Assembly: GCF_000190755.2 (NCBI RefSeq)
Contig: NZ_JH109154.1
Coordinates: 248,001 to 312,000 of the forward strand
Direction: 5' to 3'
From: Methylobacter tundripaludum SV96
GTDB lineage: Bacteria > Pseudomonadota > Gammaproteobacteria > Methylococcales > Methylomonadaceae
Length of the DNA: 64,000 nucleotides
Both the position numbers and the translations under genes were made by a program. Position 1 is the stretch's first letter. Each line of letters opens with the position of its first letter. Under the pieces are notes generated by a model that ran no database searches, was not told the DNA's origin, and worked only from the letters and a program-made list of their open reading frames with translations. Of this stretch, positions 45,179 to 54,665 are shown piece after piece.

Positions 45179-47512
45179 TCATTTAATATTCCAATATTTA
45201 CTTTCCGTCTGACGCATCCCACGTACTGCAAGTACATTATTTTTAACATTAACGACAATAGCCCCGCTGTCGGCACTATTCAGCCAAAGAGCATCGGCTT
45301 GCCGATAGCGCGCCAAAACATCTTTATGCGGATGGCCGAATTGATTCCGGTAACCCGCAGGAATCAGCACGTAGCCAGGTTGGACGGCTTGCAAAAAACC
45401 GGCGGTTGATGAGGTCTTGCTGCCGTGATGCGGAGCAACCAACACATCGGCTTTTAATGCTTCGCCGTAGGTCTCAACCAACCAGGACTCCGCCGCTGCC
45501 TCTATGTCGCCGGTCAGCAATACCGCGCCGTGTTTCGACTGGATTTTCAGCACGCAGGAATTGTCGTTTTCCGACACAAACGATTGCCGAGGAGCCAGCA
45601 CAGTGAACTTGACCTCATCCCATAACCACGATTGCCCGGCGACACACTCGATTGGCGCATACTCGCTTAACTGTTGCGGAACGCTAGTCAGCACTTGTTC
45701 AGTATCCATGCCGCGCATTAGCGATACAGCGCCGCCGATATGGTCGTTATCGCCATGGCTGATGATTAAGCTGTTGATTTTAGCTACACCTTGCGAGCGC
45801 AAAAAAGGCAGCAGCACACTCTGCCCCATGTCGCTTTGTTCAGAGAATTTAGCACCGGTATCGTAAACCAGCAGATGATGAGTGGTTTGCACAACGGCCG
45901 ACAAGCCTTGCCCGACATCCAGCAAGGTCATGTTGATGTCACCTGCTTCGGGTTGTTTTACATCGGTAAACACCAGCGGCAAAAACAGCACCAGACTCAA
46001 CCACCGCGCCGGAATGCCGACCGGTGCAAGCAGCAGTAAAATACCCGGCACAGCGAAAAGCAATGCCCAATACGAGGGCAGTGCATGGTTTATCGACGCC
46101 ATGGGAATTTCCGCCAAATGGGCTAATAGCCACCATAAGCCTTGCAAGACAGTGTCCACCAAAAAGAACAATTTACTTGCCAACGTTGGCAAGATAAACA
46201 TGATGATGACAGCCAGCAGCGATAACGGCACAACCAGCAGACTGATAACCGGTACGGCGATCAAATTAGCCAATGGCGCAATCAATGAAACCTGTTGGAA
46301 AAACAGCAATAGCAGAGGCGATAAACCCACCGACGTGACCCCGTTTATTTTTATTGCGCCCCAAACGGGCCCAAGCTTGCCTAAGCGCCCGGAAACGGTA
46401 TAAACAATAACACTCACGGCGAGAAATGATAGCCAAAACCCCGCCGATAAAACGGCTAGCGGATCGACAATCAGCACTGCAAACAGGGCGATGGACAAGG
46501 TATTAAAAGGACGACTATTGCGTTGCAAAATAATGGCTGCCATGGCAATAGACAACATGACCACCGAACGCTGGGTAGGCACGGAAAAACCGGCCAACCC
46601 GGAGTAAAAAATCGCCACCAGCACAGCCGAAACTGCCGCAACTTTTTGCGGCGACCGGGCGAGCCATCCCGTCCGCGCCCACAACTTAAGTATCAGGAAA
46701 TAAACCAGCCCGGCAATAAGCCCGATATGCGAACCGGAAATCACCACCAGATGCGTGGTGCCGGTTTTACGAAAAACCTCCCATTGTTCTTGAGTGACGC
46801 TGTTGCCGTCGCCGATAGTCAACGCCTTTATCAGCGCCAGACTTGCGCTATTGCCCAATGCGCTTGAAAGCTGATCGGTGATGCTCTGACGCCAGACAGA
46901 AATACTGCCCCAGGCCGAATCGCGCCCCAGCAAAACCGGCTTTGGACTCGGACGCACATAGCCGGTTGCGCCTACACCTTCGGTAAACAGCCAGCGTTCA
47001 TAATCAAAACCGCCGGGGTTCATTGTGCCGTGGACGCGTTTCAATTTAACGGTAAAAACCCACTGCTGACCGGCCTTGATGGGCTGATCCGGGTAGTACC
47101 AGCTTAATCTCAATTTGGCAGGTAATTGCTGTCCAGACTGGCTTGCGGCATACACACCATCCCTGGCGATCGCCGCACCTGCTCCCGGCAGGTTTGCGTC
47201 ATACACACCATCCCTGGTGATAAAGTCGAAGCGGACGCGCTTTTCATCCTGTTCCGGCAAGTCGGCTATGGTGCCGGTCACCTGAACCTCTACACCCTCC
47301 AGCTGTTCAGGCAACCGGTCGGACAATCGATGCATCGCAAACACTATCGCCCACAGCACGCCGACCACAAAAAACAGGCACCGCCAATAACGCAACCATG
47401 CAATAATGCCAACCAATACGCCGCCGACTATCAGCCATTTAACATCCGGCAATATCGGAAACTGTTGAACCAGCATCAATCCGGCTAAAAATGACAGGGC
47501 GGAAACGACCAT
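45179..47512 (-). CDS. comEC: DNA internalisation protein ComEC/Rec2
   Basis: The 777-residue protein is the inner-membrane DNA uptake channel. It has N-terminal helices, a DUF4131/OB-like domain (about 25-175), the multi-helix Competence domain starting GLALIKALTIGDGNSV/ISGSHIGLIAGL-type (about 215-495), and a C-terminal metallo-beta-lactamase-like nuclease domain: DVGQGLSAVV, SHGDNDHIGGA, LVAPHHGSKTSS. The nuclease motifs are intact. Odd: in the N-terminal domain, residues about 98-123 contain two in-frame near-identical stretches (RDGVYDANL and RDGVYAASQ) coded by a 26-base direct repeat. Supports natural competence, though other com genes are outside the window. Confidence 0.92.
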   Translation of the reverse strand: MVVSALSFLAGLMLVQQFPILPDVKWLIVGGVLVGIIAWLRYWRCLFFVVGVLWAIVFAMHRLSDRLPEQLEGVEVQVTGTIADLPEQDEKRVRFDFITRDGVYDANLPGAGAAIARDGVYAASQSGQQLPAKLRLSWYYPDQPIKAGQQWVFTVKLKRVHGTMNPGGFDYERWLFTEGVGATGYVRPSPKPVLLGRDSAWGSISVWRQSITDQLSSALGNSASLALIKALTIGDGNSVTQEQWEVFRKTGTTHLVVISGSHIGLIAGLVYFLILKLWARTGWLARSPQKVAAVSAVLVAIFYSGLAGFSVPTQRSVVMLSIAMAAIILQRNSRPFNTLSIALFAVLIVDPLAVLSAGFWLSFLAVSVIVYTVSGRLGKLGPVWGAIKINGVTSVGLSPLLLLFFQQVSLIAPLANLIAVPVISLLVVPLSLLAVIIMFILPTLASKLFFLVDTVLQGLWWLLAHLAEIPMASINHALPSYWALLFAVPGILLLLAPVGIPARWLSLVLFLPLVFTDVKQPEAGDINMTLLDVGQGLSAVVQTTHHLLVYDTGAKFSEQSDMGQSVLLPFLRSQGVAKINSLIISHGDNDHIGGAVSLMRGMDTEQVLTSVPQQLSEYAPIECVAGQSWLWDEVKFTVLAPRQSFVSENDNSCVLKIQSKHGAVLLTGDIEAAAESWLVETYGEALKADVLVAPHHGSKTSSTAGFLQAVQPGYVLIPAGYRNQFGHPHKDVLARYRQADALWLNSADSGAIVVNVKNNVLAVRGMRQTESKYWNIK
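47145..47221 (-). repeat. In-frame 26-bp direct repeat within comEC
   Basis: 47145-47170 and 47196-47221 agree at 24 of 26 positions (core CATACACACCATCCCTGG), with a period of 51 bases, 17 codons. They encode RDGVYDAN and RDGVYAAS in the N-terminal domain. Confidence 0.8.
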
Positions 47513-47590
47513 TTAGCACCTTGGTGTTTTTTAGGCTAACAAAAACCTGATAAACTTAATTTGAGTGTAACTTAAATAATAACAATAACG

Positions 47591-48163
47591 ATGCCAAAGA
47601 AACTTATACAAAAACTGATCGACAAGTTCATCCCCGATCCTGAAGTGATCAAACAACACAAGAGCCTACAATTTCTCGGCGATAAACTGCACGAGCCTAA
47701 CCTCTGGCATTTGAACCGACGCTCTATTGCTCTGGCTTTTGCGGTGGGTCTTTTTTGCGCCTGGATTCCTGCCCCGGCGCAAATGGTCTTTGCCGCTATG
47801 GGTGCCATTTATTACCGGGCTAACATACCGATTTCGGTAGCGCTGGTCTGGATAACCAACCCGATCACCATGCCGCCGCTGTACTATTTCGCTTATGAAG
47901 TCGGACTGTCGTTCCTGAATCAGCCGACCAGTGCCGATGAATCCGAATTTTCACTAAGTAACATATTCTCCAGTCTTGGCGATGTCTGGCAACCTTTTCT
48001 GGTCGGCTGTTTGATTATGGGGATAGTTTCGTCCACCGCCGGTTATTTCGGCATCCATTATTACTGGCAATACCATGTAAACAAAAAATGGGCGGAAAGA
48101 AAGGAAAAAAGACTTACTGCACAAGAGTCGCAGATTGAAGACATAAAAAACGAATTAGACTGA
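47591..48163 (+). CDS. DUF2062 family membrane protein
   Basis: The 190-residue protein has the DUF2062 layout: a short charged N-terminus (MPKKLIQKLIDKFIPDPEVI), then hydrophobic segments (about 48-70, 72-95, 120-145) including AVGLFCAWIPAPAQMVFAAM, a typical start of the domain, and ITNPITMPPLYYFAYEVG. The C-terminus is cytoplasmic and highly charged. Function unknown; the family is often near lol or comEC genes, as here. It converges on lolD, with a shared terminator between them. Confidence 0.88.
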   Translation: MPKKLIQKLIDKFIPDPEVIKQHKSLQFLGDKLHEPNLWHLNRRSIALAFAVGLFCAWIPAPAQMVFAAMGAIYYRANIPISVALVWITNPITMPPLYYFAYEVGLSFLNQPTSADESEFSLSNIFSSLGDVWQPFLVGCLIMGIVSSTAGYFGIHYYWQYHVNKKWAERKEKRLTAQESQIEDIKNELD

Positions 48164-48171
48164 TTAAAACC

Positions 48172-48220
48172 AAGCCGCGAGCGACTGCATAAATACAGTT
48201 GCTCGCGGCTTTATGCTTTT
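48172..48220. terminator. Bidirectional Rho-independent terminator
   Basis: AAGCCGCGAGCGACTG and CAGTTGCTCGCGGCTT form a 16-base stem with one G-T pair and an 8-base loop. TTATGCTTTTT follows on the plus strand, and TTGGTTTTAAT on the minus. It sits between the convergent DUF2062 and lolD genes. Confidence 0.92.
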
Positions 48221-48222
48221 TC

Positions 48223-48903
48223 CTAGCCTACAATCAGCCCATCTTCCATATGCAAAACCTTGCCCATTCTGGCAGCCAGCTCATGGTCATGAGTCACCAC
48301 CAAAAAGCTGACATTCAGCTCATGGTTTAATTCCAGCATTAACTGGTAAACCTGATCCGCCGTTTTACTGTCCAGATTTCCGGTGGGTTCATCGGCCAGA
48401 ACCACACCCGGCTTATTGATTAACGCCCTAGCGACTGCGGCACGCTGCCTTTCCCCGCCGGACAACTCGCCGGGCTTGTGTTCAATGCGGTGCCCCAGCC
48501 CTACCCGTTTCAATAACGCTGTCGCACGAGTACTCGCCTCTTTTACCGAATGTCCGCCGATCAGCAAAGGCATCGCCACATTTTCCAGCACAGTAAACTC
48601 GCCCAACAGATGATGAGACTGGTAGATAAAGCCCAAGGATTTATTCCTTAACTTAGCCAGTTGGCCTGAGCCGACTTCATTAAGATTAACGCCGCCCAAA
48701 ACCACTTTGCCGCCGCTGGGCTTTTCAAGTCCGCCCAGCAAATGCAGCAAGGTGCTTTTGCCTGAACCCGATGCGCCCATGATGGCGACACGCTCACCGA
48801 CACCGATGCTTAAATCGACCCCTTTTAAAACCTCAACATCCAGCCCGCCCTGGTCATAGCGCATGGTCAACTGCTGACATTGCAGTATGTTGGTATTATT
48901 CAT
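48223..48903 (-). CDS. lolD: Lipoprotein-releasing ABC ATPase LolD
   Basis: The 226-residue ATPase energises release of lipoproteins from the inner membrane to LolA. Walker A is [10 protein letters not shown], signature [11 protein letters not shown], Walker [13 protein letters not shown], switch His in VVTHDHELA. The LolD-specific segment [14 protein letters not shown] is present. It overlaps the permease gene by 8 bases. There is only one permease gene here, matching the LolDF-type arrangement in which one LolC/E-like protein may form the whole membrane part. Confidence 0.93.
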   Translation of the reverse strand: MNNTNILQCQQLTMRYDQGGLDVEVLKGVDLSIGVGERVAIMGASGSGKSTLLHLLGGLEKPSGGKVVLGGVNLNEVGSGQLAKLRNKSLGFIYQSHHLLGEFTVLENVAMPLLIGGHSVKEASTRATALLKRVGLGHRIEHKPGELSGGERQRAAVARALINKPGVVLADEPTGNLDSKTADQVYQLMLELNHELNVSFLVVTHDHELAARMGKVLHMEDGLIVG

Positions 48904-50143
48904 ATCTTAAAACTTCCGCTGGATTTACTTTGGCTGCCTGCCAGGCAGGATAAATAGTCGCCAATAATGACAGTAAAAAGGCCATACCCGCTATCACATA
49001 AACATCAGTCCAGACCAATTTGGAAGGCAGTTCGCTGATGTAATAAACATCGGCGGCCATAAACTGGACATGGAATAATTTCTCAATGGCCGGAACGATG
49101 GTTTCCACATTCAACGCCAGCAATACCCCGCCTACGGTTCCGAGCGCGGTGCCGACTACGCCGATGACCGCTCCCAACACCATAAAAATACCCATCACCG
49201 ACCTTGATGTCAGTCCCTGGGTTTTTAAAATAGCAATGTCGCCGCGCTTATCGGTGACCACCATCACCAGCGTGGAAACAATATTAAAAGCCGCCACCGC
49301 CACGATCAGCAACAGGATAATAAACATCACCCGTTTTTCTGTCTGTATCGCCCGGAAAAAGTTATTGTGCGCCAGCGTCCAATCGCTGACCTGATAATCG
49401 TCATATAAAGCGTTGGAAAGCGCCCGGGTGATTTTCGGCGCATTAAACAGATCATCCAATTTGATTCTAAGGCCTGAAACGGCATCATCTAAACGAAACA
49501 ATTTGGCCGCATCATCCAGATGAATCATCGCCATATTGCGATCATATTCATACATGCCCACCTTAAAAATACCGACCACGGTAAACCGCCGCATGCGCGG
49601 CACAATACCGGCCGGAGTGGAATTAATCTGCGGACTGATAACAGTGATTTTATCGCCCATGAAAACGCCCAGATAATTGGCCAGCTCTACCCCTAAAATA
49701 ATGCCGTATTCGCCGGGAACCAGGTCAGACAACTTGCCTTCTTTCATCTTATCGGCGACTTCCGATACTCTGGACTCGTATTCCGGCAGAATCCCGGTCA
49801 GCATGGTGCCGCTGACGCGCCGGTCGGCGTTAATCATCACCTGTCCATTAATAAAAGGCGCGGTGCCCTCTACATGCGGATAGTTCTTTAATTTCCGCTC
49901 CAGGTCCTGCCAATTATCCAACTGACCGTATTTTCCGGTAGCGGTTGCATGTGAAGTCATGCCGAGAATCCGCTCACGTAATTCGGCTTCAAAGCCGTTC
50001 ATCACCGACAACACGGCAATCAACGCAGTAACGCCCAAGGCTATGCCCAGCACGGAAGTTAAGGTAATAAAAGAAATGAACTGAGTTCGGCGTTTGGCCC
50101 GCGTATAACGCAAGCCGATATAAAAAATGAGAGGTTTAAACAT
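48896..50143 (-). CDS. Lipoprotein-releasing permease LolC/LolE family
   Basis: The 415-residue protein has the MacB/LolE topology: one N-terminal membrane helix ([29 protein letters not shown]), a large periplasmic domain (about 50-260), and three C-terminal helices ending [15 protein letters not shown], the usual LolC/E ending. The hook motif region and conserved [10 protein letters not shown] are visible. With LolD it extracts outer-membrane lipoproteins such as BamE, coded nearby. It starts 26 bases after the fur stop region and is probably on a separate transcript. LolC versus LolE cannot be decided from one copy. Confidence 0.92.
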   Translation of the reverse strand: MFKPLIFYIGLRYTRAKRRTQFISFITLTSVLGIALGVTALIAVLSVMNGFEAELRERILGMTSHATATGKYGQLDNWQDLERKLKNYPHVEGTAPFINGQVMINADRRVSGTMLTGILPEYESRVSEVADKMKEGKLSDLVPGEYGIILGVELANYLGVFMGDKITVISPQINSTPAGIVPRMRRFTVVGIFKVGMYEYDRNMAMIHLDDAAKLFRLDDAVSGLRIKLDDLFNAPKITRALSNALYDDYQVSDWTLAHNNFFRAIQTEKRVMFIILLLIVAVAAFNIVSTLVMVVTDKRGDIAILKTQGLTSRSVMGIFMVLGAVIGVVGTALGTVGGVLLALNVETIVPAIEKLFHVQFMAADVYYISELPSKLVWTDVYVIAGMAFLLSLLATIYPAWQAAKVNPAEVLRYE

Positions 50144-50169
50144 GAAGCCTACAATTTAAAATAAAAAAA

Positions 50170-50589
50170 TCAGGATTTCCTGCACTGAGCGCAAAAACCG
50201 TATAAATAAAGGCCGTGATCGGTCAACTCATAGCCCAGTTTTACAGCGATTTCTTTTTGCCGAGCCTCAATAACCTCATCGGTAAACTCATCCACTTTGC
50301 CGCACTTCATGCACAGTATGTGATCATGATGAGTGCCTTTATCAAGCTCAAAGACAGAGTTGCCGCCTTCAAAGTGATGTCGACTCACCAGTCCGGCCGC
50401 TTCAAATTGAGTTAAAACACGATAAACCGTAGCCAAACCGATTTCTTCATCCTCACTCAGCAGAATTTTATAAACTTGTTCGGCGGTTAAATGACGCTCG
50501 TTAACCTGATTTTCTAAAATTTGCAGAATCTTGACCCGAGGCAAAGTCACCTTCAGGCCTGCATTCCTTAAATCATGCGTATCCAACAT
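50170..50589 (-). CDS. fur: Ferric uptake regulator Fur
   Basis: The 139-residue protein is a standard Fur: N-terminal winged helix (LKVTLPRVKILQILE, IGLATVYRVLTQFEAAGLVSR) and C-terminal dimer domain with the metal-binding HHDHILCMKCGKVDEF and a closing CAQCRKS zinc site. It represses iron-uptake genes when Fe(II) is present. It is divergent from bamE, the usual arrangement. In the same window as the SUF system, it suggests iron-dependent control of that region, but no clear Fur box was identified. Confidence 0.96.
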   Translation of the reverse strand: MLDTHDLRNAGLKVTLPRVKILQILENQVNERHLTAEQVYKILLSEDEEIGLATVYRVLTQFEAAGLVSRHHFEGGNSVFELDKGTHHDHILCMKCGKVDEFTDEVIEARQKEIAVKLGYELTDHGLYLYGFCAQCRKS

Positions 50590-50738
50590 TAATCTCCGTT
50601 TATACCTTTGTGCAGGCAGTTTTATATAGAATTACGCGCATTGTAGCCTTTTTTTGACAGTATGGGCATGACAGTTTTATAGGATAATCCCTTAACATCC
50701 TGTATGATTTTGCATTTTCAACTCATCCGCAGCCTCAA

Positions 50739-51302
50739 ATGAGAAAGCCGCTTTCCGCTTTAAACCTATCCGGTAATTGCTTTATCCCCTGCATCCTTGC
50801 AGTCGTAGCAAGCCTGACACTCAGCTCTTGCACCACCATTCTGACCAACCTGCCCGGCGTCTACACAGTCGATGTCCAGCAAGGCAATATCGTCGATCAA
50901 TCCATGATCGATCAACTCAGACCCAGCATGAACAAGCGCCAGGTGCTTTATATAATGGGCTCACCGATGCTGGTTGATTTTTTTCATCAAAAACGTTGGG
51001 ACTACCTCTATTCGGCCCAAGTTGAAGGCGGCGACAGACAGCAAAAAAGAATTTCATTATTCTTTGATAACGATCAACTGATCGGCGTACAAGGCGATTT
51101 CAAACCCAGCGCCGTTCCCGTTATTAAAACATCCGAAGAAACTACCGTAGAAGTGCCCAAACGGGATCTTGAAAAAACCCTGTGGGAAATGATCACCGGC
51201 CTGTTTGGCTATGACAGCACTGATGATTCGCCTAAGAGTGACAAAGCGGATGCAAAACCGGCGTCGGGATCGGGATCACCAACAGATCAATTACCGCTTT
51301 AG
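50739..51302 (+). CDS. bamE: Outer membrane protein assembly factor BamE
   Basis: The 187-residue lipoprotein has a signal peptide ending in the lipobox LSSC and the SmpA/OmlA fold: [27 protein letters not shown] is the family signature, followed by [23 protein letters not shown]. BamE stabilises the BamA-BamD complex that inserts beta-barrel proteins. The C-terminal extension of about 70 residues (with [20 protein letters not shown]) is low-complexity and longer than in E. coli. It is divergent from fur. It needs the Lol system, coded next door, for delivery. Confidence 0.94.
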   Translation: MRKPLSALNLSGNCFIPCILAVVASLTLSSCTTILTNLPGVYTVDVQQGNIVDQSMIDQLRPSMNKRQVLYIMGSPMLVDFFHQKRWDYLYSAQVEGGDRQQKRISLFFDNDQLIGVQGDFKPSAVPVIKTSEETTVEVPKRDLEKTLWEMITGLFGYDSTDDSPKSDKADAKPASGSGSPTDQLPL

Positions 51303-51340
51303 CCGTGCGTTTGCAGCGTTGAGACGATGCGATGGGTGGA

Positions 51341-52708
51341 TTATGTGGCTGCCATTCTCCCCATCACATCATGAGCCGTACGCAACGCACCCTCGATAAA
51401 GCCTTGGTAATCCGAAAAAGCTTCGCCGCAAATATGCAGGTTCGCTGGACCGTTGCGCTCCAGCGAAAATGCAGCTACCTTTTCCTGCACCGTCCAGGGC
51501 TTGATTCCCGGCTTCCATAGATGACAGGCTGCGCCGTAAGGTTCGGTTCCCCAATGACGAACTCCGTAGCTGATAATGCGCTTAGGATCGATGCCCACGA
51601 AACGGGCAAAGGCCAGCGGCAATCCTTGATCGCCATTAATCTCCGCCCGCGTCTCATAACCCTTGCGCAGATATTGACTCCAAAAATTCAAATACGGCCG
51701 ATCGGCGTAGACCATAACCAGGCCTTTGCCATCCCGTTTTTGATAATGCACCTCACGGGCCGGCAGATTCGGCATGTCCAAATGAGGAATATCCTCGTCC
51801 CACCAGGGATCTTCGACCACGAAAAAACATTTAAGCAAAGGGATGTCCAGCACCGATCCGAACATCGACCGAATTCCCAGCGGAAATCCGTTAATGCGGA
51901 CCAGACAATGTTCGGGCAGCGCCAGAATAACGTGTTTCGCAATACAGGACTGCCCTTCAGAAAAATGCAGCAGCACCCGTTCCCGATCATAGCGTTCCAA
52001 CGAAGTCAGCACCTGGGCACGGTGAATTTCCGCACCCCGCTGTTGCAGACGCTCCTGCATGGCGTCGGCTAGCGACTGCATACCGTGCCGGATCGTCCTG
52101 AGATTTGGGCTCATTTGCAGCATCTTGATCCAGGTAATCATCCAGGTTGCGGCATTCGGATTCTCGTGAATGAAATGAAAAAAACTGCCTTCCATAACGA
52201 TGTAGCGCAAGGCATTGTGACTGATAACCCGCCCGAGCGTGTTCCACAAACCTTGCTCCCATAAAGGCTGGCCGAAAAATACGCTTTCCCGCCGGATCGA
52301 TTCGAGCTGCTGTTCGCTCAGGGCCAGCATTTCCGCCTCCGACATGCCCAGCACCCGCTGTATCGCGAGCTTGAAGAGTTCCAACGTCGTCAGGCCCTGC
52401 TCGTCCGCATCCAGTCGATAGTTCAAATTGTGCTGCTGGTCAGGGGGACTTGAATATTCCGGAAAAGGCAAGGTTTCGATGCCCAGTTCGTTGATGAGTT
52501 CGCCCATGCGGGACTGTAAGATCGGGTCGAAACGCATTGCTCCGTATTCCGCATCGAAGCCGAGCATGGAAACGGTTTCCAGTTTGCCGCCGAGGCGATG
52601 ACTGCCTTCGAACAGGGCGACACGCCAGTCGGGTGCGGCGTGCATACCGCAATACAATCCCGCAACTCCGCCACCCACCACGGCCAAATCGTATTCTGGT
52701 GTAATCAT
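51341..52708 (-). CDS. FAD-dependent amine oxidase-like protein
   Basis: The 455-residue flavoprotein starts with the Rossmann dinucleotide motif LAVVGGGVAGLYCG and the conserved FEGSHRLGGKLETV region of the amine oxidase family. The C-terminus has the FAD-binding ending LHICGEAFSDYQGFIEGALR. Substrate unknown; amine oxidases, protoporphyrinogen oxidases and carotenoid desaturases share this layout. The start at 52708 is chosen for the strong GGAGAG ribosome site and because the longer frame enters a hairpin at 52789-52809. It lies in an accessory segment between bamE and rnfH. Confidence 0.82.
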   Translation of the reverse strand: MITPEYDLAVVGGGVAGLYCGMHAAPDWRVALFEGSHRLGGKLETVSMLGFDAEYGAMRFDPILQSRMGELINELGIETLPFPEYSSPPDQQHNLNYRLDADEQGLTTLELFKLAIQRVLGMSEAEMLALSEQQLESIRRESVFFGQPLWEQGLWNTLGRVISHNALRYIVMEGSFFHFIHENPNAATWMITWIKMLQMSPNLRTIRHGMQSLADAMQERLQQRGAEIHRAQVLTSLERYDRERVLLHFSEGQSCIAKHVILALPEHCLVRINGFPLGIRSMFGSVLDIPLLKCFFVVEDPWWDEDIPHLDMPNLPAREVHYQKRDGKGLVMVYADRPYLNFWSQYLRKGYETRAEINGDQGLPLAFARFVGIDPKRIISYGVRHWGTEPYGAACHLWKPGIKPWTVQEKVAAFSLERNGPANLHICGEAFSDYQGFIEGALRTAHDVMGRMAAT

Positions 52709-53029
52709 TTTCTCTCCTTGTCTGCCTGGACAGGAAACTTGTAGAAGCTTGTTCTGATTACGTGCGTCGAATGAATTAACGCATCGTACGAATGCGAAGA
52801 GCGCATTCGACACTGGCTGAGCGTTCCGGAAGTAATTTGTTTCATCGGCTGGGATGAAGCCTAGGCTCAGCTAGTGTCGCAATAGTTTCGCCATTTCGCT
52901 TACGGATTATGTGCTTCGCGGTTAATTCCTGCAAGGGAATGACTTCGCAGAGGAATATAGGGCAATAGATAGACTGAACAGGGCGGCTTACTGCGTTAGA
53001 TGTGCAATTTGAGTCGTGTAGATACCCTG

Positions 53030-53284
53030 TTAGACTGCAATCTCAGCATCCCATCCGGGAAAAACTAATACCGCAGGATGGCATTTAAGCGCTTTGGCTA
53101 AAATCTTTGCGCGCTCTATGCCTAAATTTATCTTGTCATGCTCAATTGCCGAGATAGTGGACTGGGGAATACCGGTAAGTTCAGCCAATTGATTTTGACT
53201 TAATTCTTGAAGTTCACGGATGATTCTTACTGACTCTCCGACAGTAACATTAATTGATTTTTTTGCTATTTGGTATTCATTCAT
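53030..53284 (-). CDS. XRE-family helix-turn-helix regulator
   Basis: An 84-residue protein with a Cro/C1-type helix-turn-helix (VRIIRELQELSQNQLAELTG, then IPQSTISAIEHDKINLGIER). The C-terminal ending HPAVLVFPGWD is typical of HigA-like or solitary regulators. No toxin gene is adjacent: the upstream gap holds repeats and a GCCCCTTTTCGGGGTC hairpin. It may be the left-over antitoxin of a HigBA pair or a free regulator. Confidence 0.75.
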   Translation of the reverse strand: MNEYQIAKKSINVTVGESVRIIRELQELSQNQLAELTGIPQSTISAIEHDKINLGIERAKILAKALKCHPAVLVFPGWDAEIAV

Positions 53285-53415
53285 ATCATTGCCCTACCTT
53301 CTTCTACTTCGAGGCGTCGACCCCACAGCCTGTAGGGAGTGTATCACGCCCCTTTTCGGGGTCTAACCGTACTGGAAATTTTGATACCTGAAATGGGCCC
53401 GTTAGAATGTTTTAA

Positions 53416-53465
53416 AATAGCCCGGTCATTTTGGCATTCGTAAATGGTGCGCGGTGCGCCCCTAC
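53416..53465 (+). repeat. 50-bp dispersed repeat, copy B
   Basis: Starts AATAGCCC, contains GGCATTCGTAAATGGTGC and the inverted GGTGCGCGGTGCGCC, and ends CCTAC, closely matching 30527-30576. It lies just downstream of the unknown gene that ends at 53471. Confidence 0.7.
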
Positions 53466-53470
53466 ATGGC

Positions 53471-54100
53471 TTAGCCGCCGAAGATCGTTCGCAGGACGCT
53501 GATGATGTTGGAGAAATTTGCGCCAATGGTTGTTTCCTTTTCAAGTTTTTCGAGTCGGCTCACTGCTTGAGAGTCTGCGGCGTACTGAATATTCACGGTG
53601 TCAATATGCATGCTAGGCGACGAAATCCCTGAGCCGGACTGGCTGGCACCACCATTTCCTTCCTCTGGCACAGCGATTGACTTGTAGCGAGCCTTGGACA
53701 CGAGAAATGCTTCTGCGGGGATAACCTCGTATACGGCTTCACCGTCGAGCTCGAAAACTCGGCGCATTCGCTTGAGTTCAGAATCAATTCGGATTGCGAT
53801 AGAAGCGTAAGTCGTGTGATCGATACTTTCTTTCTTGACACGAATTCGCCAATTATAGAGGTCAACGGGGTTATCGAATGGGTAAAGCACATCCAGTCCT
53901 AAATAGAACAGACGTTCTAATGCTTTCGGGCCAAGCGCAATGGCGCATGCATGAACCTCAATGGCCAGATCACAAAGTTCAGGAGGGCCAAAGTCTACGA
54001 AGAGACCATCTTTGGAAATTAACGGATAATGCTCCAACAGTAAGCGGAAGTATTTGTTATGAGCAGCTTGGAGTGTGTCAAGGATCGCGGGGTTGTCCAT
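53471..54100 (-). CDS. Unknown protein in the accessory segment
   Basis: A 209-residue protein not recognised. The N-terminal half is helical and acidic (LDTLQAAHNKYFRLLLEHY, LCDLAIEVHACAIALG), then LYNWRIRVKKESIDH; a Gly/Ser-rich linker near 150-165 separates a C-terminal part with a short coiled-coil (SRLEKLEKETTIG). It lacks a signal peptide or membrane helices. It lies 38 bases downstream of the RelE-like toxin gene on the same strand and may share its transcript. No function is proposed. Confidence 0.6.
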   Translation of the reverse strand: MDNPAILDTLQAAHNKYFRLLLEHYPLISKDGLFVDFGPPELCDLAIEVHACAIALGPKALERLFYLGLDVLYPFDNPVDLYNWRIRVKKESIDHTTYASIAIRIDSELKRMRRVFELDGEAVYEVIPAEAFLVSKARYKSIAVPEEGNGGASQSGSGISSPSMHIDTVNIQYAADSQAVSRLEKLEKETTIGANFSNIISVLRTIFGG

Positions 54101-54138
54101 AATGGCAATACTCGAAAGATAGACGGCTAACGTGATTG

Positions 54139-54402
54139 TTAATTATTTTTATAGACTTCACTGCGATGTGCAACCTTGACGACCAAAACAATTAACTCTA
54201 AATCCTGAATTTCATAGATAATTCGATATACGCCTTGTCTTACTCGATACCGTTCTTGGCCTGACAGCTTAATACAGCCATCAGACCTTGGGTTTTCACA
54301 AAGTGAATTAATGCAATTAAGTATGCGTTTTACATCTGCGTTTGGAATATTTCGAAGATCTTTTGCAACTGAACTTTTGAAGGCAATTTTATAATTTGCC
54401 AT
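54139..54402 (-). CDS. RelE/ParE-family toxin
   Basis: The 87-residue protein has the RelE fold: YKIAFKSSVAKDLRNIP at the start, the central GCIKLSGQERYRVRQGVYRIIYEI with the conserved basic residues, and VVKVAHRSEVYKNN at the end. Family members are ribosome-dependent mRNA interferases or gyrase poisons. The ending HRSEVYKN with Arg and Tyr favours the RelE branch. It overlaps the antitoxin gene by 14 bases, the usual coupled order antitoxin-toxin. Confidence 0.88.
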   Translation of the reverse strand: MANYKIAFKSSVAKDLRNIPNADVKRILNCINSLCENPRSDGCIKLSGQERYRVRQGVYRIIYEIQDLELIVLVVKVAHRSEVYKNN

Positions 54403-54622
54403 GCGCTTTTAAATCTTCCAGCAGCTCCTCATAACTCAACGTAGATTCGCCTGCCCTTTCTTCAAAAGCAGATAAATCCTCTCTATCTTCTTGTAAAGCA
54501 ATGCGTATCGCTTCGTTGACTACTTGAGAGAGCGATTGATGAGTAATGGCGGACTTAATTTTCAATGCTTGATGAATTTCCGGCTCAAAGTAAACCGTTG
54601 ATCTTTTAGATAGTTCACTCAT
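54389..54622 (-). CDS. Ribbon-helix-helix antitoxin
   Basis: The 77-residue protein starts with a ribbon-helix-helix DNA-binding domain (KRSTVYFEPEIHQALKIKSA, then LSQVVNEAIRIALQED) and ends with a flexible acidic tail (LSYEELLEDLKAHGKL) that should wrap the toxin. Such antitoxins repress their own operon. It is the first gene of the pair, followed by the RelE-like toxin with a 14-base overlap. Similar pairs are typed as RelB/RelE or CopG/ParE. Confidence 0.85.
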   Translation of the reverse strand: MSELSKRSTVYFEPEIHQALKIKSAITHQSLSQVVNEAIRIALQEDREDLSAFEERAGESTLSYEELLEDLKAHGKL

Positions 54623-54665
54623 ATTGTTGCCCCCTCGTAGCAGATAGTGTTATTGGATTATACCG

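Noticed and set aside
53030-53284. HigBA toxin-antitoxin pair
   Set aside because: Only the regulator is visible; the adjacent gaps show no HigB-like frame.
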